64,000 nt of DNA from Sindora glabra (taxonomy: Eukaryota > Streptophyta > Magnoliopsida > Fabales > Fabaceae): the NCBI GenBank assembly GCA_020226215.1, contig CM035235.1:67109283-67173282 (forward strand). Direction: 5' to 3'. Shown here one piece after another: positions 11,129-25,200 of this stretch. Both the position numbers and the translations under genes were made by a program. A model generated the notes under the pieces. That model was not told the DNA's origin and searched no databases. It saw only the letters and a list, made by a program, of their open reading frames with translations. The stretch's first letter is position 1. Each line of letters starts with the position of its first letter.

Positions 11129-14100
11129 ATATTCAAAATTACAATTATATTTTTATTAACTAGGAATAAATACTATAACTGAAGTATATAAATACTTTTT
11201 TATAAGAGATTATTTGTTTTAATCTTATAAATTTTTTTTGTATATATTAGTGATTGATACTTTTGCAATGGCACTACCTTATTAAGGTATAATTATGGGG
11301 TATTAGGTTATTGGAAAAATGATTTTAATTAGCAAAAAATGCACCATTTTGATCAATCGATTTACAAAAATCTAAATGGAATTATATCTTTTTTGGGTCC
11401 TTAGCAATCTTATTAGAAAATTTATTGTCACACATTTCCATTTCCATTTCCATTTAGGAATTGGAAATGGTTGGTATATCCTATCCAGATGCTGATGTTT
11501 TACTTTCGTCTAATAATAAGACATTTTAGTAAATACTCAAGCATATTCATCTTCATCCCTTCCCACCAAAAGATTTCCTCTAAATAATGATGTATCTTAA
11601 CTATTCCATAATGCAAAGTATAAGAAGAATTATAAGCTTGATACATCAATTCATTCTACTCACTAAAGTGAACCAAAATTTGCCTTTAATACTAAATAAT
11701 TTCTCTTTCATCAATTATCAAATCTACCTCTAGATTCTCAATAGCATTTTTCATTAAATTAAAACTATATGGGTCAACCTTTTGAATCTTTTTTATTTTT
11801 TGCGCTAAAAAGAAATTAAAATGACACTTGAGCTAATAACATTCCTTGACCTTAAAAAGATATTTAAATTGTTTATCCCACGAAATTTCTACTTGGTGAA
11901 CTCACAATCACATTAGCCTTGCTAGTTGAGTCAATCTAAGAAGATTAGGGATAGTAAGGGGTCAAATTTGAATTAACCAAACTCAAACCCAATTAAAAAT
12001 TAGACAAAACTTAATTAAAAGATTCAAAATAATTATATCTGTACTTATTGATAAAAATCTAAATTTAAACTTTTCAAGAAAAATAAATAATTATTTTTTT
12101 CTTATTGATAATAATTACACTTGATAATTATCAATTATATCCTTTTTTATTATTTGCATCTATTTGTATTTTGATTCATACATACTATTTTATATTAACT
12201 TTAAGATAAATATGAATTATATTATTATTAGCTTTATCAAGCAAAAACTGTATCGGGTCAACTTATAGATAATTTTTTATCCATGTATATTATAATTAGA
12301 TACTTATATATTATACAAATTAATATTATAAAATCAAAATATTATTTTACAATATCTTTATAATTTAACATAAATTTAAATATTTTAAAAAATTATTTCT
12401 CTTAAAAGAATTATCACAATAGGGATATATATATATATGATAATATTGACTTGCATATAATAATAGGTTACTAGGTTAGTTATAGAATAAGCTAAAAGAG
12501 ATTTAAGTTAGAATTTACAATAGGGTAGATTTGTATATTTTATGAATTAAAAGTAACAAGTCTAATGTGTTATTTAAAAAGAATTCAAGACTCATTATAT
12601 ATTTAATGGTTAAATCCAAATTCAAATCATTAAATAGTATGTTTAATTTGAATAAAATCTATTAAATAAATATTTATCAATTTAAATAAAATTCAATGAA
12701 TAGAGATAATTTTTATCATCTTCAAAGTAGATCAAAATGAAGTATTTTAATTTTATAATAATTTTTAATGTGAATAACATTGCCAACATTCACCTTCAAG
12801 CGTCCCAAACTAGAGAATTTATTTTTCATTTTCAACGCTCACATCCATCAAAAGAACAGGGGGACTAAAATCCAAAACCAATGGCTGGTCTGCACTAACC
12901 AAATTCCTCTGCTCAAGCGACTGTTATCCCTGAAAATATAGCCTCTGTGGTCCAAATGGAAAGAAGAATGATGATAAATAGAAGAATAGATATTGCGTGC
13001 AAACATTTTTTGCTGAATTTGATGGTCCAAAAATGAAATCAAGACCTACCTTTACCCCATACCAACATATGCCTTATATTATGCTGTCCCCTGGTTGTTC
13101 CACCCTTAATTATTAGGACATGGACCCATGCGGAGCACATTATCAACAACCTAGTACCATTGAACACTTTTGCAGCTTTAACTTGTGCAAACCAATCTTC
13201 AAGATTCTTTCAATTTACAAGCTTTAAGTTAGGTCAGATTCACTGTGTAATCCGTTGCTTAAGGATGCCCACCGCCACCCCCCGGGCGCCGAAAAAAAAA
13301 AAAGCAATAGAAAAATAGTAAATGCACCGTTTGGCTAATCGATTCTAATTTTACATACGATTTGAATTTGCAATTTTTAAATTATCTCAGATCTAAGAAT
13401 ATTAGTTTATAATAATGTTGTTGGGATCTCTATCGCCTCCTGTATCAATAGAAAGTAAATTTTCTATTTTAATCATTTGTTTTGATTTATCAAGAAAAAA
13501 AAAGAATGTAAAAAAAAAAGGAAAAAGCAATAAATTGCTTAGAGGAATACCCACGTTGTAAATTTTTTCGGCCAACCGGCCTATTTCACAATTAACTTAT
13601 ATTTACTTTAAATATAAATATAAATATATAAATATATATATATATTGATGATGAAAGGATTTTAATTTGGAACCGTAGCAAATTACTTAAATCTATCACC
13701 ATCTGTCGTATCTGATGATTTACGTTTAGATAAAAGCTTAAAATCTAAAGTGTAACAACTACTCTTAAGTTTGGATGAAACCAAAAAAAAAAGGAAAAAA
13801 AAAAGAAAAAGAAAAGAAAAGAAAAGCAAGAAAGAAAGAAAGAAAGAAATCCACTTGTTAGTTTTGATTGCATTGCTAGTTTATGAATGTTAATGATTTT
13901 TCAAGTTCTACACGGCTTAAAAAATTAATTTTAAAATATATATGTAAACGAAAATAATAAATAAGTTTATTAATGAAATTTTTATAATAATCTTATAAAT
14001 ATTAGGAGTTAAAGATGGGTTATTGGACTGAAATTGATAAATAAATAATTTTTTAATTATTATTTTGCAATTTAAAATTTTGATAATAAATAATTATTTT

Positions 14101-17100
14101 GAAAAGAATAACTATTTATAATTAGTTATTCAATCAGAAATTATGTTTGTTCAACTATGTAGAGTTTTCTATAAAATTATTTTATTAAAAAGTTTTAAAT
14201 TTTATTATACTATGAAAACTTATGTTTCAAAATTATTTCATTCTTATTTCATATGTACTGTTGCCATTTTCTTCTCGTCCAATCTCAACACTTTTTTTTG
14301 AAGGATAGTATATCAAGAAAGTTACAATAAGAATATTTGATAAATAGTTTTTTCATCACTTATTTTAAATATTTAGTAAACAATTAAATTTATTAATTAA
14401 TTTTAAAAAATTAAAAATTTTGATATTTTCAAACACCTAATTCATTAAATATATATAAAAAGTTAAAAATGCTTTCAAATTAAATAATAATAATCATTTT
14501 TCTTCATTATTTTATTAAAATTGTCGGTGAGAAGAATCGTACCCATATTCATTAAGATATAATACCTTGTACTTAATTATTGTGCTATTATACACTCTTA
14601 ATTATACATATACTAATCTAGTATATGATAAAATAAAACAGTCTTTCATAAATATTAAATAATTATTTAACTTTTTATTATTTAGTTTTACATAATAAAA
14701 ATAGTTTTTTTAATAAAATAATTATTATAATATGTTAAAAACTTTATTATATAATTATTTAATGAATCTAAATTAATTTTATATTGAAAGTAAAAATTAA
14801 AAAAGTTAATTTATACACATAAATAATATATATACACATATATAAATTATTTTAATATATTCATATTCTTATATATTATTTTATATATAAATAGTTAATA
14901 ATAAATTATTAATTTTATTAAATATTATTATTTAAATAATTAATATTACTAACTGATAAAATGAATTAATAAAACCAACTATCTGATAAAATTAACCGCT
15001 AATATTATGAGGCAATTTGAAACGCAGTTGATGTATGACAACCATTATTGCCGACAAGCACTCGAATGTGAATTGTGCTTTGACATGACATGAGAGCAAC
15101 GACCCTATCTTAATACAAAATCAATCAGAAATAAGAAGTAAAGTAAATGTGCAACTTATGTTTTTTTAAAGATAATCTTAAAAAATGGAAGCCATGGTAA
15201 GGAAGAATCTAAGTTAACTTCAGAGTTTCTAAATCTTGTATGGTATGGTAGAATCTCATTCATTGGATGAGATTACTAAAAATTTAAAAAATCTTATCCA
15301 ATTAATAAAATTATGTCACACCACCTAAAATTTAAAAATTTTAAGAGTATCGTAATCTTTCCCTAGGTCACCTTTTAGATTTGGGTTTGCCATTTGGAGG
15401 GAACGAAGCATAGTCAGGCTTTGTGGACTTTAAAAGCGCGTTACTGATGTGAGGGCCGAGGTAATAACGTATAGCCTCTCTCTCCAATTATTAAATAAAG
15501 TTTTTGTTTGACAAACAGATAATAGCTATAACTTTTAATTGATTCAATTAATTATTAGTTAATAGTTGATTGTATTAGCTGATTTGATCGGTTGATTATA
15601 TTAGATATTTAAATAAGAGTATTTGTTAAATCAACTGTTTGAATAAGAGTGTTTATTAAATCAATTATTTATGATTAATTATTTGTATGTAAAATGATAA
15701 ATAAGAACATAAATATATTTTATAAGTTATTGAAGTGTTCTTTTATTCTTAATATTTTAGATTTTATATATTATTTAACAAATTAATTTTTTTATAAATA
15801 ATATATCATTATAAATTATTATATATTAAAATTTATTTAAAATTAAATTATTATAATTTTTATTATTTATTTTTAAAAAAAATTAATAATTATAATTAAT
15901 TAATAAATATAATTATTTAATTTTTATTTAAAAATAATATAATTTTTTATGAAAAGATAAAATTAGAAATATAAAAATTAATATAATATTTATAGTTATT
16001 AATTTATTTAAAATAAATTAATATGATATTTATAGGTATTAATTTTTTTATAAAAAACCCAAAAAACAAGAAAGAAATAATGACTAAAAATGCAAAAAAT
16101 TGAGAAAACCACTTCACCTTATTCAGTGGCCCGTAATCCATTCACTCTACTTCATGGGACTAAAAAAAACCTAAAAAATTAATGATGTTTACGGACCGGA
16201 AGAGATTTACGAAATTGGATGAAAATGGGATAATTTTATCATTTAAAAATAATGACTAAAAACGCTAAACGAAAACGCTACAATATGCAACGTTTTCATA
16301 AATAACATTTTGGTGGAAAGCAGCTGTTTAAAACAGCTGCCCACCAAACAGCTTTTTGAATAAAAAATTGGTCAACCAACTGAAACATGGTCAAATAAGC
16401 TATCAGCCATGCAAAACGCTGCTCACCAAACAGGGCCAAAATATGTTTTCTGACTTTCAAGAATTTGGTGATGTTTTAAAAAAAATGTGAAATTAGCACG
16501 GAAAACAACAAAACGTAGAGTTACAAAGATCGGATTATATTAAGCAATGAACTTCTTTGATCATTGTATCTTAATGATATTATGACCTAATACCGTGTCA
16601 ACATGCTAGCACAAATTTTGTTGGCCATTCAACTCGTAGATTTCTAAAATTGGTCATGTGATTCTTTTTCATTTTTGATATGAAAAAAAATTGAGAGTAA
16701 AATAAGTTGCTCTATTCAAAGATTAAGCATGTCATCAAATTTTTTTTATAATAATAAGAATAATTAAATCAATAGATATATATATACAAAGATTAATAAT
16801 TATACAAAATTTTCAATGAACATCAGATATTATTTAAATAAAAAATTTTCAATATGACATCAATCTTTTTAATAAGCTTATAATGATATATAAAAATCAT
16901 CTAACATCATAAAATCGATGGCAGCTAAATTCAAATTCAAAACATAAATGATTGAAAATCTTCAAACTTAATCACAATACTTTGTCTACAAATAAATCTT
17001 CTTAAATTAATTAAGAAAATACTTAATTAGATATATTATTAAGCTAGTTACTTTAATTGTTTCATTTATTTTCAACCACACAACACCGAACAAATATATA

Positions 17101-17270
17101 TATGTAGTGATTTAAAATGATAGTTCAATGTAACCACTTCCAAAATTAGAATATTAACAAATTTATATTTTTTCAACGAACATTTTGTCTAAAATTTAAA
17201 TCCTCAGATTAAGTCCATTTGGAACCAAAATACTTTCCATTAAATCTACAAATGACATGTAATTGTGAAG

Positions 17271-17271
<1 letters not shown>

Positions 17272-17324
<53 letters not shown>
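17272..17324. repeat. (AT)n microsatellite
   Basis: Uninterrupted AT dinucleotide run of about 26 units. It is self-complementary and could extrude a cruciform. Confidence 0.95.
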
Positions 17325-17330
<6 letters not shown>

Positions 17331-17699
17331 TGAATCCTTATCCATTAATAATCAAATTCACTTGAGGCTTGTATACCATTAAACCCATAAGTGAATGAAG
17401 TTATCCTAAACTTAGAAAATTTATGAAATGTTCTTACGGTTTTAAGCTTTTTAAAGGAAAATTTATATTTAATTCCTTCAAAATTTTAGATATTTCCATT
17501 AAAATATTTATTAAATTATATGTTAACCCTCCCAAAATTTTTGTTCTGACGTTACCTCTAATTGAACCAACACCTTATTGGTACCAACCAAATATATATT
17601 TAAAGACAACAAAATTAGTTGATGTAAAAAGAGATATAAGAAGTGATTAACAATTGGGGTGGATTTATGTTAAAAATGTAAATAAATAAAATTACACAC

Positions 17700-18415
17700 A
17701 TATATACACTTATTAATCAGGTTAATAAGTTAAAAGTGATCGATAAGTTATAAGTTAACTTATAAAGGTATTTTACATGCTAGCTTATTAAAAAAATACG
17801 CTTTAATTTAATAAGTTACTTTAAATAACTTATACTTTATAAATATTATAAGTTATTTTAAATAGTTAATACTTTAAATTTTTTCTGAATTTACTCTTAT
17901 TCTTTTTATTAATTTATAACTCATACTTTTTATAACATAAATCTAAATATTATTTTTTATAAAATATAATTAATTTAATTTTAATATAATTATACCCTAA
18001 TTTTAAACTATAAATATATAAAAATATGCATATAAAGAAATATGTAATATCATAAAACATAATTATGTACTTACAATTATAAGTAATTATAATTTTGTTA
18101 TAAATAATAAAATAAAAATTATGCACACAAATAAATATATAAATTTATGAAATATAATTAATTATATATTATATATTATATTTTTATTTTTGAATATATT
18201 AATTATATTAATATAATTTGATATTTATATAAATATAAATTATTTTAATTATATATTCATTTATTAATATATTCTTTTACATTATTTTATAATTTCAACT
18301 AATTTAATAATCAAATTCATAAAATACTTATTAGACAATTAGTAAGTGTATCAATTATCAGGTATTAGTTAAATTATCAACTATTAATTAATTTATTATT
18401 TATTTACACAGAACG
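17700..18415. repeat. AT-rich dispersed repeat, family Y copy
   Basis: Shares strings with copies near 31.95-32.55 kb and 37.17-37.57 kb. One is a core of the AATATATAATATCATAAAA type; another is the ATTATATTAATATAATTT type, followed by TTATTAATATATT and a GTTAAATTATCAACTATTAATTAA-like end. The right end reads TTATTTACACAGAACGGAGC, close to TTATTTACACCATACAAAGC at the 32.5-kb copy. The family looks like a MITE with short inverted termini. It is non-coding. Confidence 0.4.
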
Positions 18416-18780
18416 GAGCATATATATTTGTGTTAGTAATTATTGCACCCACACATTTATACAATATTGTCTCCATAAATTTGTTTAATTAATTAAATGA
18501 GCAAGATATTACTTTAAATTGATTTGAAATTTGACTTATTACACATACCAAAATGTATAAATGAAAAAATTAAAATTAAAATAATATTTTATTTTTATTT
18601 AAATAGTTAATTATTTTAAAATAATTTAAAACTATATACATATTGCCCCCACAAATTAAAATTTTTGTGTCCACCATTATCAACAATGTGGCATTTTTCG
18701 TCATTGGCCGTTTAACACAATGTAAAGATTCAAAGAATAAATACACACCCCCTTTTTTTAATGAAATAAAGACATGTTTT

Positions 18781-19145
18781 TGTTTGTATCAATTTAGGTA
18801 CTTATAAAATTTTAGTATCATTTTAATCCTTCAATCATTCCGCTTAAAGAAATCTAGTATCAATTTAGTTGTTGAGTTATTTGGTTATATTCGATCAGGT
18901 CTTCTCATCAATCTTTTATTAGTACCATTAACAGATTTTTTGTGTGATAATTTATTTATTAGAGTGAAACAATACATGATGAAATTAACAATGTAATATT
19001 AGCAAATTAATTGCATTTTTAGTAGTTTTACTAAAAGTTCAAGTGGTAAACTAATAAAATTACTTAATTGAGTGTAATTGTATAACTTTAGTACCAAATT
19101 AATATCAGAATCATTTTATGAATCAAATTGGTATAAACTAAATTA
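18781..19145. mobile_element. MITE-like element with imperfect inverted ends
   Basis: The left end TGTTTGTATCAATTTAGGTA pairs with the inverse of the right end ATCAAATTGGTATAAACT over about 45 bp with mismatches and short gaps. The element is about 365 bp and non-coding. Target-site duplication was not identified, so the boundaries are approximate. Confidence 0.45.
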
Positions 19146-20690
19146 ATTAAAAATAAAATAAACAACTACTAAAAGAAGTAAAAATCATAAAGACATGCTG
19201 ATTTTATACATGATTAATTAGAAAAGAATAAATTCATAATAGAAAATCTTACTTTTTTTACTGATGGAAATAATTAAATTACTAGATGAATACATACAAA
19301 ATTTTAAAATAAAATTTAATACATGAAAGAAAATAAAACCTTCAAATAAAATTATATCTCACTCAAGCATTTCACTTAGAAATACATTTGGGCCCGACCA
19401 TTCCGTCCAAACACAACGTAAAACACGGATTCCTTCGGAGATCGGCTATTAACATTTCACTGACATGTGCCATGCGCTAGCAATGTTGCTCAACTTCACA
19501 CAAAAGGATTTTCGTTGGCCAACCCACTATCTTAATAAAGACACGTTTGCATTTTAAATTCAGACGAACTAATGCTATAGTTCTAGCATTATAAAATTTT
19601 GAACAAAATACAAATAATCCCCTAAATTTTCTAAATCTATGCATAACTCAACTCTTTTGAACTTTTCAAAAAAAATTGAAAATATTAAAATTTTAGTTGA
19701 AGAAAATAGAAAAAGATAAAACACTTATGACTTTTGTTAAGTATTTTTTAGTACAATAAATTTAAATAAATAATAAAAAATATATATCTTACATCTCCAA
19801 ATATAGTTAGATCGAATATTACCAATAATTCAGATTAAAAATAATTTTGTTGCTAATTATTTATTTTAAAAGAAAATCCCATTACTGACTAACTAAATTC
19901 ACATTAAAAATAAGTGAGTGACATCATTTTCTATCTTTTTAAACAGAGTTGATAATGTTTAAACTTATTGAAAACTTCGTAAGAATTATTTGTAGAAGTT
20001 TATTTTGAGGTTTTACAGACTTCATAGATATTGCGAGATACTAATTCATTCTTAAAGCCTTCTTTGTATTTTTATTTAAAAAAAAAATTCTGGAAATGGA
20101 GAAATGGATGAAATCAGATCAAATAGAGTTTATAGAATCAAATTGGAACAAGTGACAAGTTTGAATTGGAAAGCAAAGCTTCACAAAAACAGAGCGATTG
20201 TCACCAAAATTTTTAAAATCATATAATTATAGAAAAAAAATTCTAAAAAAAATATACAGTTATTTGGCCTCAAAATTTTCTCTCATTTTACTTTCTGCCC
20301 CCGAAATTTTATGTCAACATCTGCCTTCAAGCTCGAGACAAAAATGGATTTTAACCGATAATTTTAAATTTTTTAAGGGTTTAGGTGAGAACTGAAAGCT
20401 CTAATACACCATGAATAGCTCCTCTTCACTAATTGCAACTGTAATTACTACATTTAGTCATTCGGATGAGTCCCCCCAAGTCAATGCTGCAATTGTAATT
20501 ACTGGCAAGGAACCTATCCCAGGAGTTGTTCTTGACCGGGACTTTGTCTCCTCCACAAAGTTAGGACCAAAGACACTATCAAAAACAACTTTGAAGTTTA
20601 TGTAAACTCCAAATTGGCGTGCAAAATATAATGACCATATATATATATAATTAATAATATTATTCATGCTTCTAAGCTTACACATCAAAT
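19146..20690. other. intergenic region downstream of the malic enzyme gene
   Basis: No gene is supported. There is a moderately GC stretch at 19380-19520 without a long frame. The last part (about 20400-20690) is the distal 3' flank of the malic enzyme gene and has only a 64-codon frame of no recognised family. Confidence 0.5.
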
Positions 20691-20860
20691 TTGTATAGCA
20701 TTACACAAGACTTCAATGCTATGTTTGACTGGCTCTACTCCTACCATCATCCACCAACCTACCTTTTTTTGACTTCCCAATAACTTACAAGAACAAACCA
20801 ACAGGGTACATTACCTTTAAAAAAAAATAATAATAATAAAAAATCCAAAGAGGAAAAAAA

Positions 20861-20880
20861 GGGCGGGGGGGGAGGGGGGG
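20861..20880. repeat. G/C homopolymer tract in the malic enzyme 3'UTR
   Basis: The plus strand reads GGGCGGGGGGGGAGGGGGGG, so the transcript carries a C-rich tract starting 15 nt after the stop codon. The plus (template) strand could form a G-quadruplex. Confidence 0.85.
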
Positions 20881-20895
20881 CTGGCTGCTAACGCT

Positions 20896-22223
20896 TCACC
20901 GGTAGCTCCTATAGACTGGAGTATACATACAGCTCTCAGCATATTGCACCAAATCCTTAGGCTGAGGAAGGCGAGATGCCAAGCCTGTGAGAAGATTACA
21001 AAATTTCTTTACTGTCATTTTCATTTTATAAGAAACAAGATTGGAAACTCCATAAAATTATTTTAAAACAGCAAATGAAGACCAGGAAATGCATAGAAAA
21101 ACTCACCAAGCTCATAGGCCTTGGCAGCTACTCTAGCAGCTATATGTGCTGAAATCTTTCTGATGTCAGAGAATGGAGGGTATATAAGTCCTTTCTCAAA
21201 GTTCTCTTGGCTCACCTGTGAAGCCAATGCCTCAGCTGTTACAACAAATTAGCAACTGTAAATTAGTCAAAGGCTTCACAAGGGGGGGAAAATGCTAGTT
21301 TTACTTCTAATTACTCACAACCCCCTCACATTTGTGCACACGGCAGAACCTGAATTAAACTGAATTTAATCCTGCCTATGTGCAAGTAACACTAAACCTA
21401 TGCTGATTTATTAAGGATCAAAGATTGGAAAAAAGATAAAATGATAAAGAGTTGCAAAGGACAAATCATGACTATGTTTTTAAGCACTTACAGGCAGCCA
21501 GAAGCAGGTCATTATGCACCCGGATAGCTCCGGACATGATTAAACCAAGACCAAGTCCAGGAAATATGTAAGCATTATTTGCCTGATGAAACAAGAAGAA
21601 AACACCCAAGTTAGTCCCCTGTTCCTATGGTAATGTTCAGCAAAATACAAATGCTCTGGAGATACTACCTGGCCAGGCACAAGCACTTTCCCATTGTATT
21701 CAACTGGGGGAAATGGGCTCCCGCTAGCAAAAATGGCCCGTCCCTGATGGTAATGCACATATAACAAGAAAAGGAAAATTTTTTGTAACAATCAGCAGCA
21801 GAACCAGGAGAAGTGACCACAGCAAATAGATAGTTAAGGAGAGCGAAGATCAAGTTCTAGTGCTAAGACAATAGCTGCATATTTATATTACCTGACTCCA
21901 TTTATAGGCTTCTTCAGCAGTACATTCTGATTGTGAGGTTGGGTTTGAAAGAGCAAGAATAATAGGTTTCTGCAAGCATCATTATATAAATCATTGCCTG
22001 GCTTGCTTGAGTGGAAATGAAATTTCATAATAGGATGAAAGATGGATTGACAATGCTCTGTACCTCATTGATGGCTGCCATAGACACAACCACCTCTTTA
22101 GTAAAAGTCCTCCCTGTTCCCGATGTTCCAATTAACACTGTTGGTTTAATTTTCTGGAAGATAAGATTGGAGATGTAAGAAACGATTTACTTATGCAGAG
22201 AGATAAACAGAGACCGAGAAAGT

Positions 22224-22255
<32 letters not shown>

Positions 22256-25200
22256 GGGGGGGGGGTTATATGGATAGAGAGAGAGATCATACTTTGACAG
22301 CATCAACAAGTTCTTTGACAGGTTCATGTTCATGAGCCCATGGCTTCTTGAAATGTTGGAGCGAATCCATACGGGAACTGACAATCAAGCCCTGCAAGAG
22401 TATTACTAAGAGATTAGTGAGAAGGAATATGGCAATCTAGTTCATGTAAGTGGGATTTAAATTGATATTTACACAACCTTTGAGTCCACCAAGAAAATGC
22501 TCTTGCGGGCTTCTTCCAGTGGGATATTTGTCTGCATCAGCAATTTAAGTTTGTTCAATAAATGCCAACATGCATGTAAATCATATTAACAAACCCACCA
22601 AAAAAGTGTAACAAAAGCACAAAGCGTGGCATATAAAAGTAGCTAGCAACCTGCTTTGATATTTCAAGTGCTATGAGTTCTGCTATTCCAGTGCCAGCCT
22701 GCAACCAAAGAATAGGATTTAACCGCAACAACATAGACAGTGTACTTTGTCAAAATGTTAAACCAAAAATTTTGTTAAATGAATGAAACTCCCAGAAGCG
22801 TTGGGATTTTTACCTCCCCGGCACCAAGGAACAAGAATCTATGGTCAGCCAAGTTTCCCCCAACTATTTGCAGAGCTGCAACTAGTCCTGCAAGGACCAC
22901 AGATGCCGTTCCCTGGAAAGAATTTAATAGAATATCAAACGCTGTTGCCAAAGTATCTAGTTGGACCAAATCCATTTCTTAGAGAATATAAATTTCTTAC
23001 CTGAATATCATCATTAAAAACAAGATGAGTTGAGCTATATTTTTCAAGCAGATCAAATGCATTGTGGTTTGCAAAGTCTTCAAACTAAAAAGACAAGGCA
23101 TAAAATATTCAGTAAACGCATAAAAATTGACATTAGTAATCTTTGCAATATAATAAATCACTGCAATGATGTCATCGCACATGACCATTACCTGAATGAG
23201 GACTTTCTCGCCATAATTTTGTTTGACAGCAGTCATAAATTCATCAATAAGTTCAGCATATTCCTGGAATTAGAAACAGAAAGTTATTTCAATATCAAAT
23301 ATTAGAAAACCATGATGCCTGACATCAAAGTACTAAAATGCTAAATAAAAATTAGTGCAATTAAGAAAACAGATCACAAACCTGCCCAGTTGCTCGTCTT
23401 TGCTTCAGTCCTATATATAATTCATCATTCAACAGGTTTTCATTGTTTGTACCCACATCAATGGTAATAGGTAAGCACTACAACAACCAAATATAAATAA
23501 TCAAGATACCATAACTCATGAAGAATAGAAATCAAATTATGAATAGAGTTAAATAAATAGATCATATTCATTGTCTAGTCATATGAACAGGGAATACTTA
23601 CAGCAGAAGGATGAACTCCACCAAGTGCTGTATACAGAGACAGTTTTCCAACTGGTATTCCCATCCCCTGAGATTATACAATAGATTGTCATGAACTCAT
23701 TAGTCAAGGAAGATATATTACCGTAAATATATATATATTACAATACTCAGATCTTAAGGTTCAATATAAACCGAATGTAGTAAAAACTTCAAATTACCTG
23801 ACAGCCAAGATCACCAAGACCCAGGATCCGCTCTCCATCAGTTACGACAATAACTTGAATGTTCTTCTCAGGCCAATTTCTTAGTACTTCAAGAATCCTC
23901 CCCCTTTAAACCCCAACAACAACAAAAGGTTAGTCTATTGAGAAAATATGCAATTCAAGATGGAACAATGACAAAGAATGCTAGAGACAAGGAGAAATCA
24001 ATATTCAATCTTACTTCTCTTTCAAACTTATATAGAGACCCTGAGGACGCATAAAAATAGAGCCATATTTCTGGCAAGCCTCACCAACAGTTGGAGTATA
24101 GACAACTGGAAGCAACTCCTCAACATGCTCAATAAGCAGTTTATAAAACAACCTTTCATTTCTCTCCTGAACACAGCATAACACCATACTAAAAGCATTA
24201 TAATGGATTTCAAACAAACAAATCAAACTCGGAAAAGTAACTGCACAAATACGCCTCAAAAAATTATATAAAAAAAAAAAAAGCACACATAAATGAGAAA
24301 ACAAAAAACATTCAGAGAAAAAAAATTGGTAATTATTATTTACTCATAGATACTTGAAATTTTGTAACTGCAGTGGGCAAATTACAATCATTTAAAATTT
24401 CAATTTGATACTATAAGTAAATAAAATTTAAGATGGATAAGCAGGCGTAAAACTATAGTTTAACAAACCCCAGAAAGAAAAAAATTGTTTAGAAGGCAAC
24501 CTGAAGGTCCATCATTGCCATGTACTTCTGCAATGGAACTTGATACTGGCGTACATGCTGGATCATTTTCTTCACCTGCCCAATAAAGCGGTTGTCAGCT
24601 TTTAATTGATGTTATATGATCATATCCACCATTGACATTGTACAATTTTTTAAAACTAAAAGAAAACATTCAGACTACTTTCTAGTCGGACTGGTAACCT
24701 GAGTGTCTTGAGAAATGACAGTAGGGGGGAGAAGACCACGCAAGTAGTGAGCATCCCTCTCTTTCTCAGTGAAGGCAAGCCCTTTGTTATGGTGGGGATC
24801 TCGCAACAAAGTATATCCACTGTAATGCAAGGAGAAGCTCATAAATTAGAAACTTAGAAAATGCACACATAGAAAGTAGCTTATGGGACAATTTGCTTAA
24901 AATGAAATTCCAGTATACAGATTAAAAACTGCATAACGACGAAAGATGCATGTCTTGCATATTTATATGGAGAAAAAAAGGGCATGCTTAAAAATTAACA
25001 AATCACAACAACAAAACCCTCCAACAGAAGTCACGAGTTTTTTTTTTTAAATAATAAATCAAATTCATAGATCAGTGCTAACATGTATCAAACTTGAATC
25101 TACATTCATAGAGTGGTAAACTAAAGAAATATAAAATTTTCTTATTGAGGCAGAAGCTGCTTATATACTTCATCCAAAAATGATCTTCAATCTCACCTAG

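Larger units (their letters stand above)
11129..18780. other. AT-rich gene desert
   Basis: No gene is supported. It contains short A/T repeats, a purine run of AGAA units near 13785-13850, and a less AT-rich island at about 12785-13290 that has only a 64-codon frame and no recognisable motif. From 14330 to 16440 the sequence is dominated by degenerate TTAATTATTA-type repeats. The segment 16270-16440 is GC-richer and ends in AAACAGGGCCAAAA, which may be a terminal repeat of a DNA transposon. Confidence 0.5.

Noticed and set aside
12848..13042. 64-codon minus-strand frame in a less AT-rich island
   Set aside because: No motif and no splice-consistent extension; treated as chance.
15480..16440. 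Possible TIR element ending in AAACAGGGCCAAAA
   Set aside because: The left end (GTTTTTGTTTGACAAACAG) matches the inverted right end too weakly to define an element.
20411..20605. Small plus-strand frame of 64 codons downstream of the malic enzyme gene
   Set aside because: It overlaps the gene's 3' flank, shows no family resemblance, and the reverse frame is equally open.
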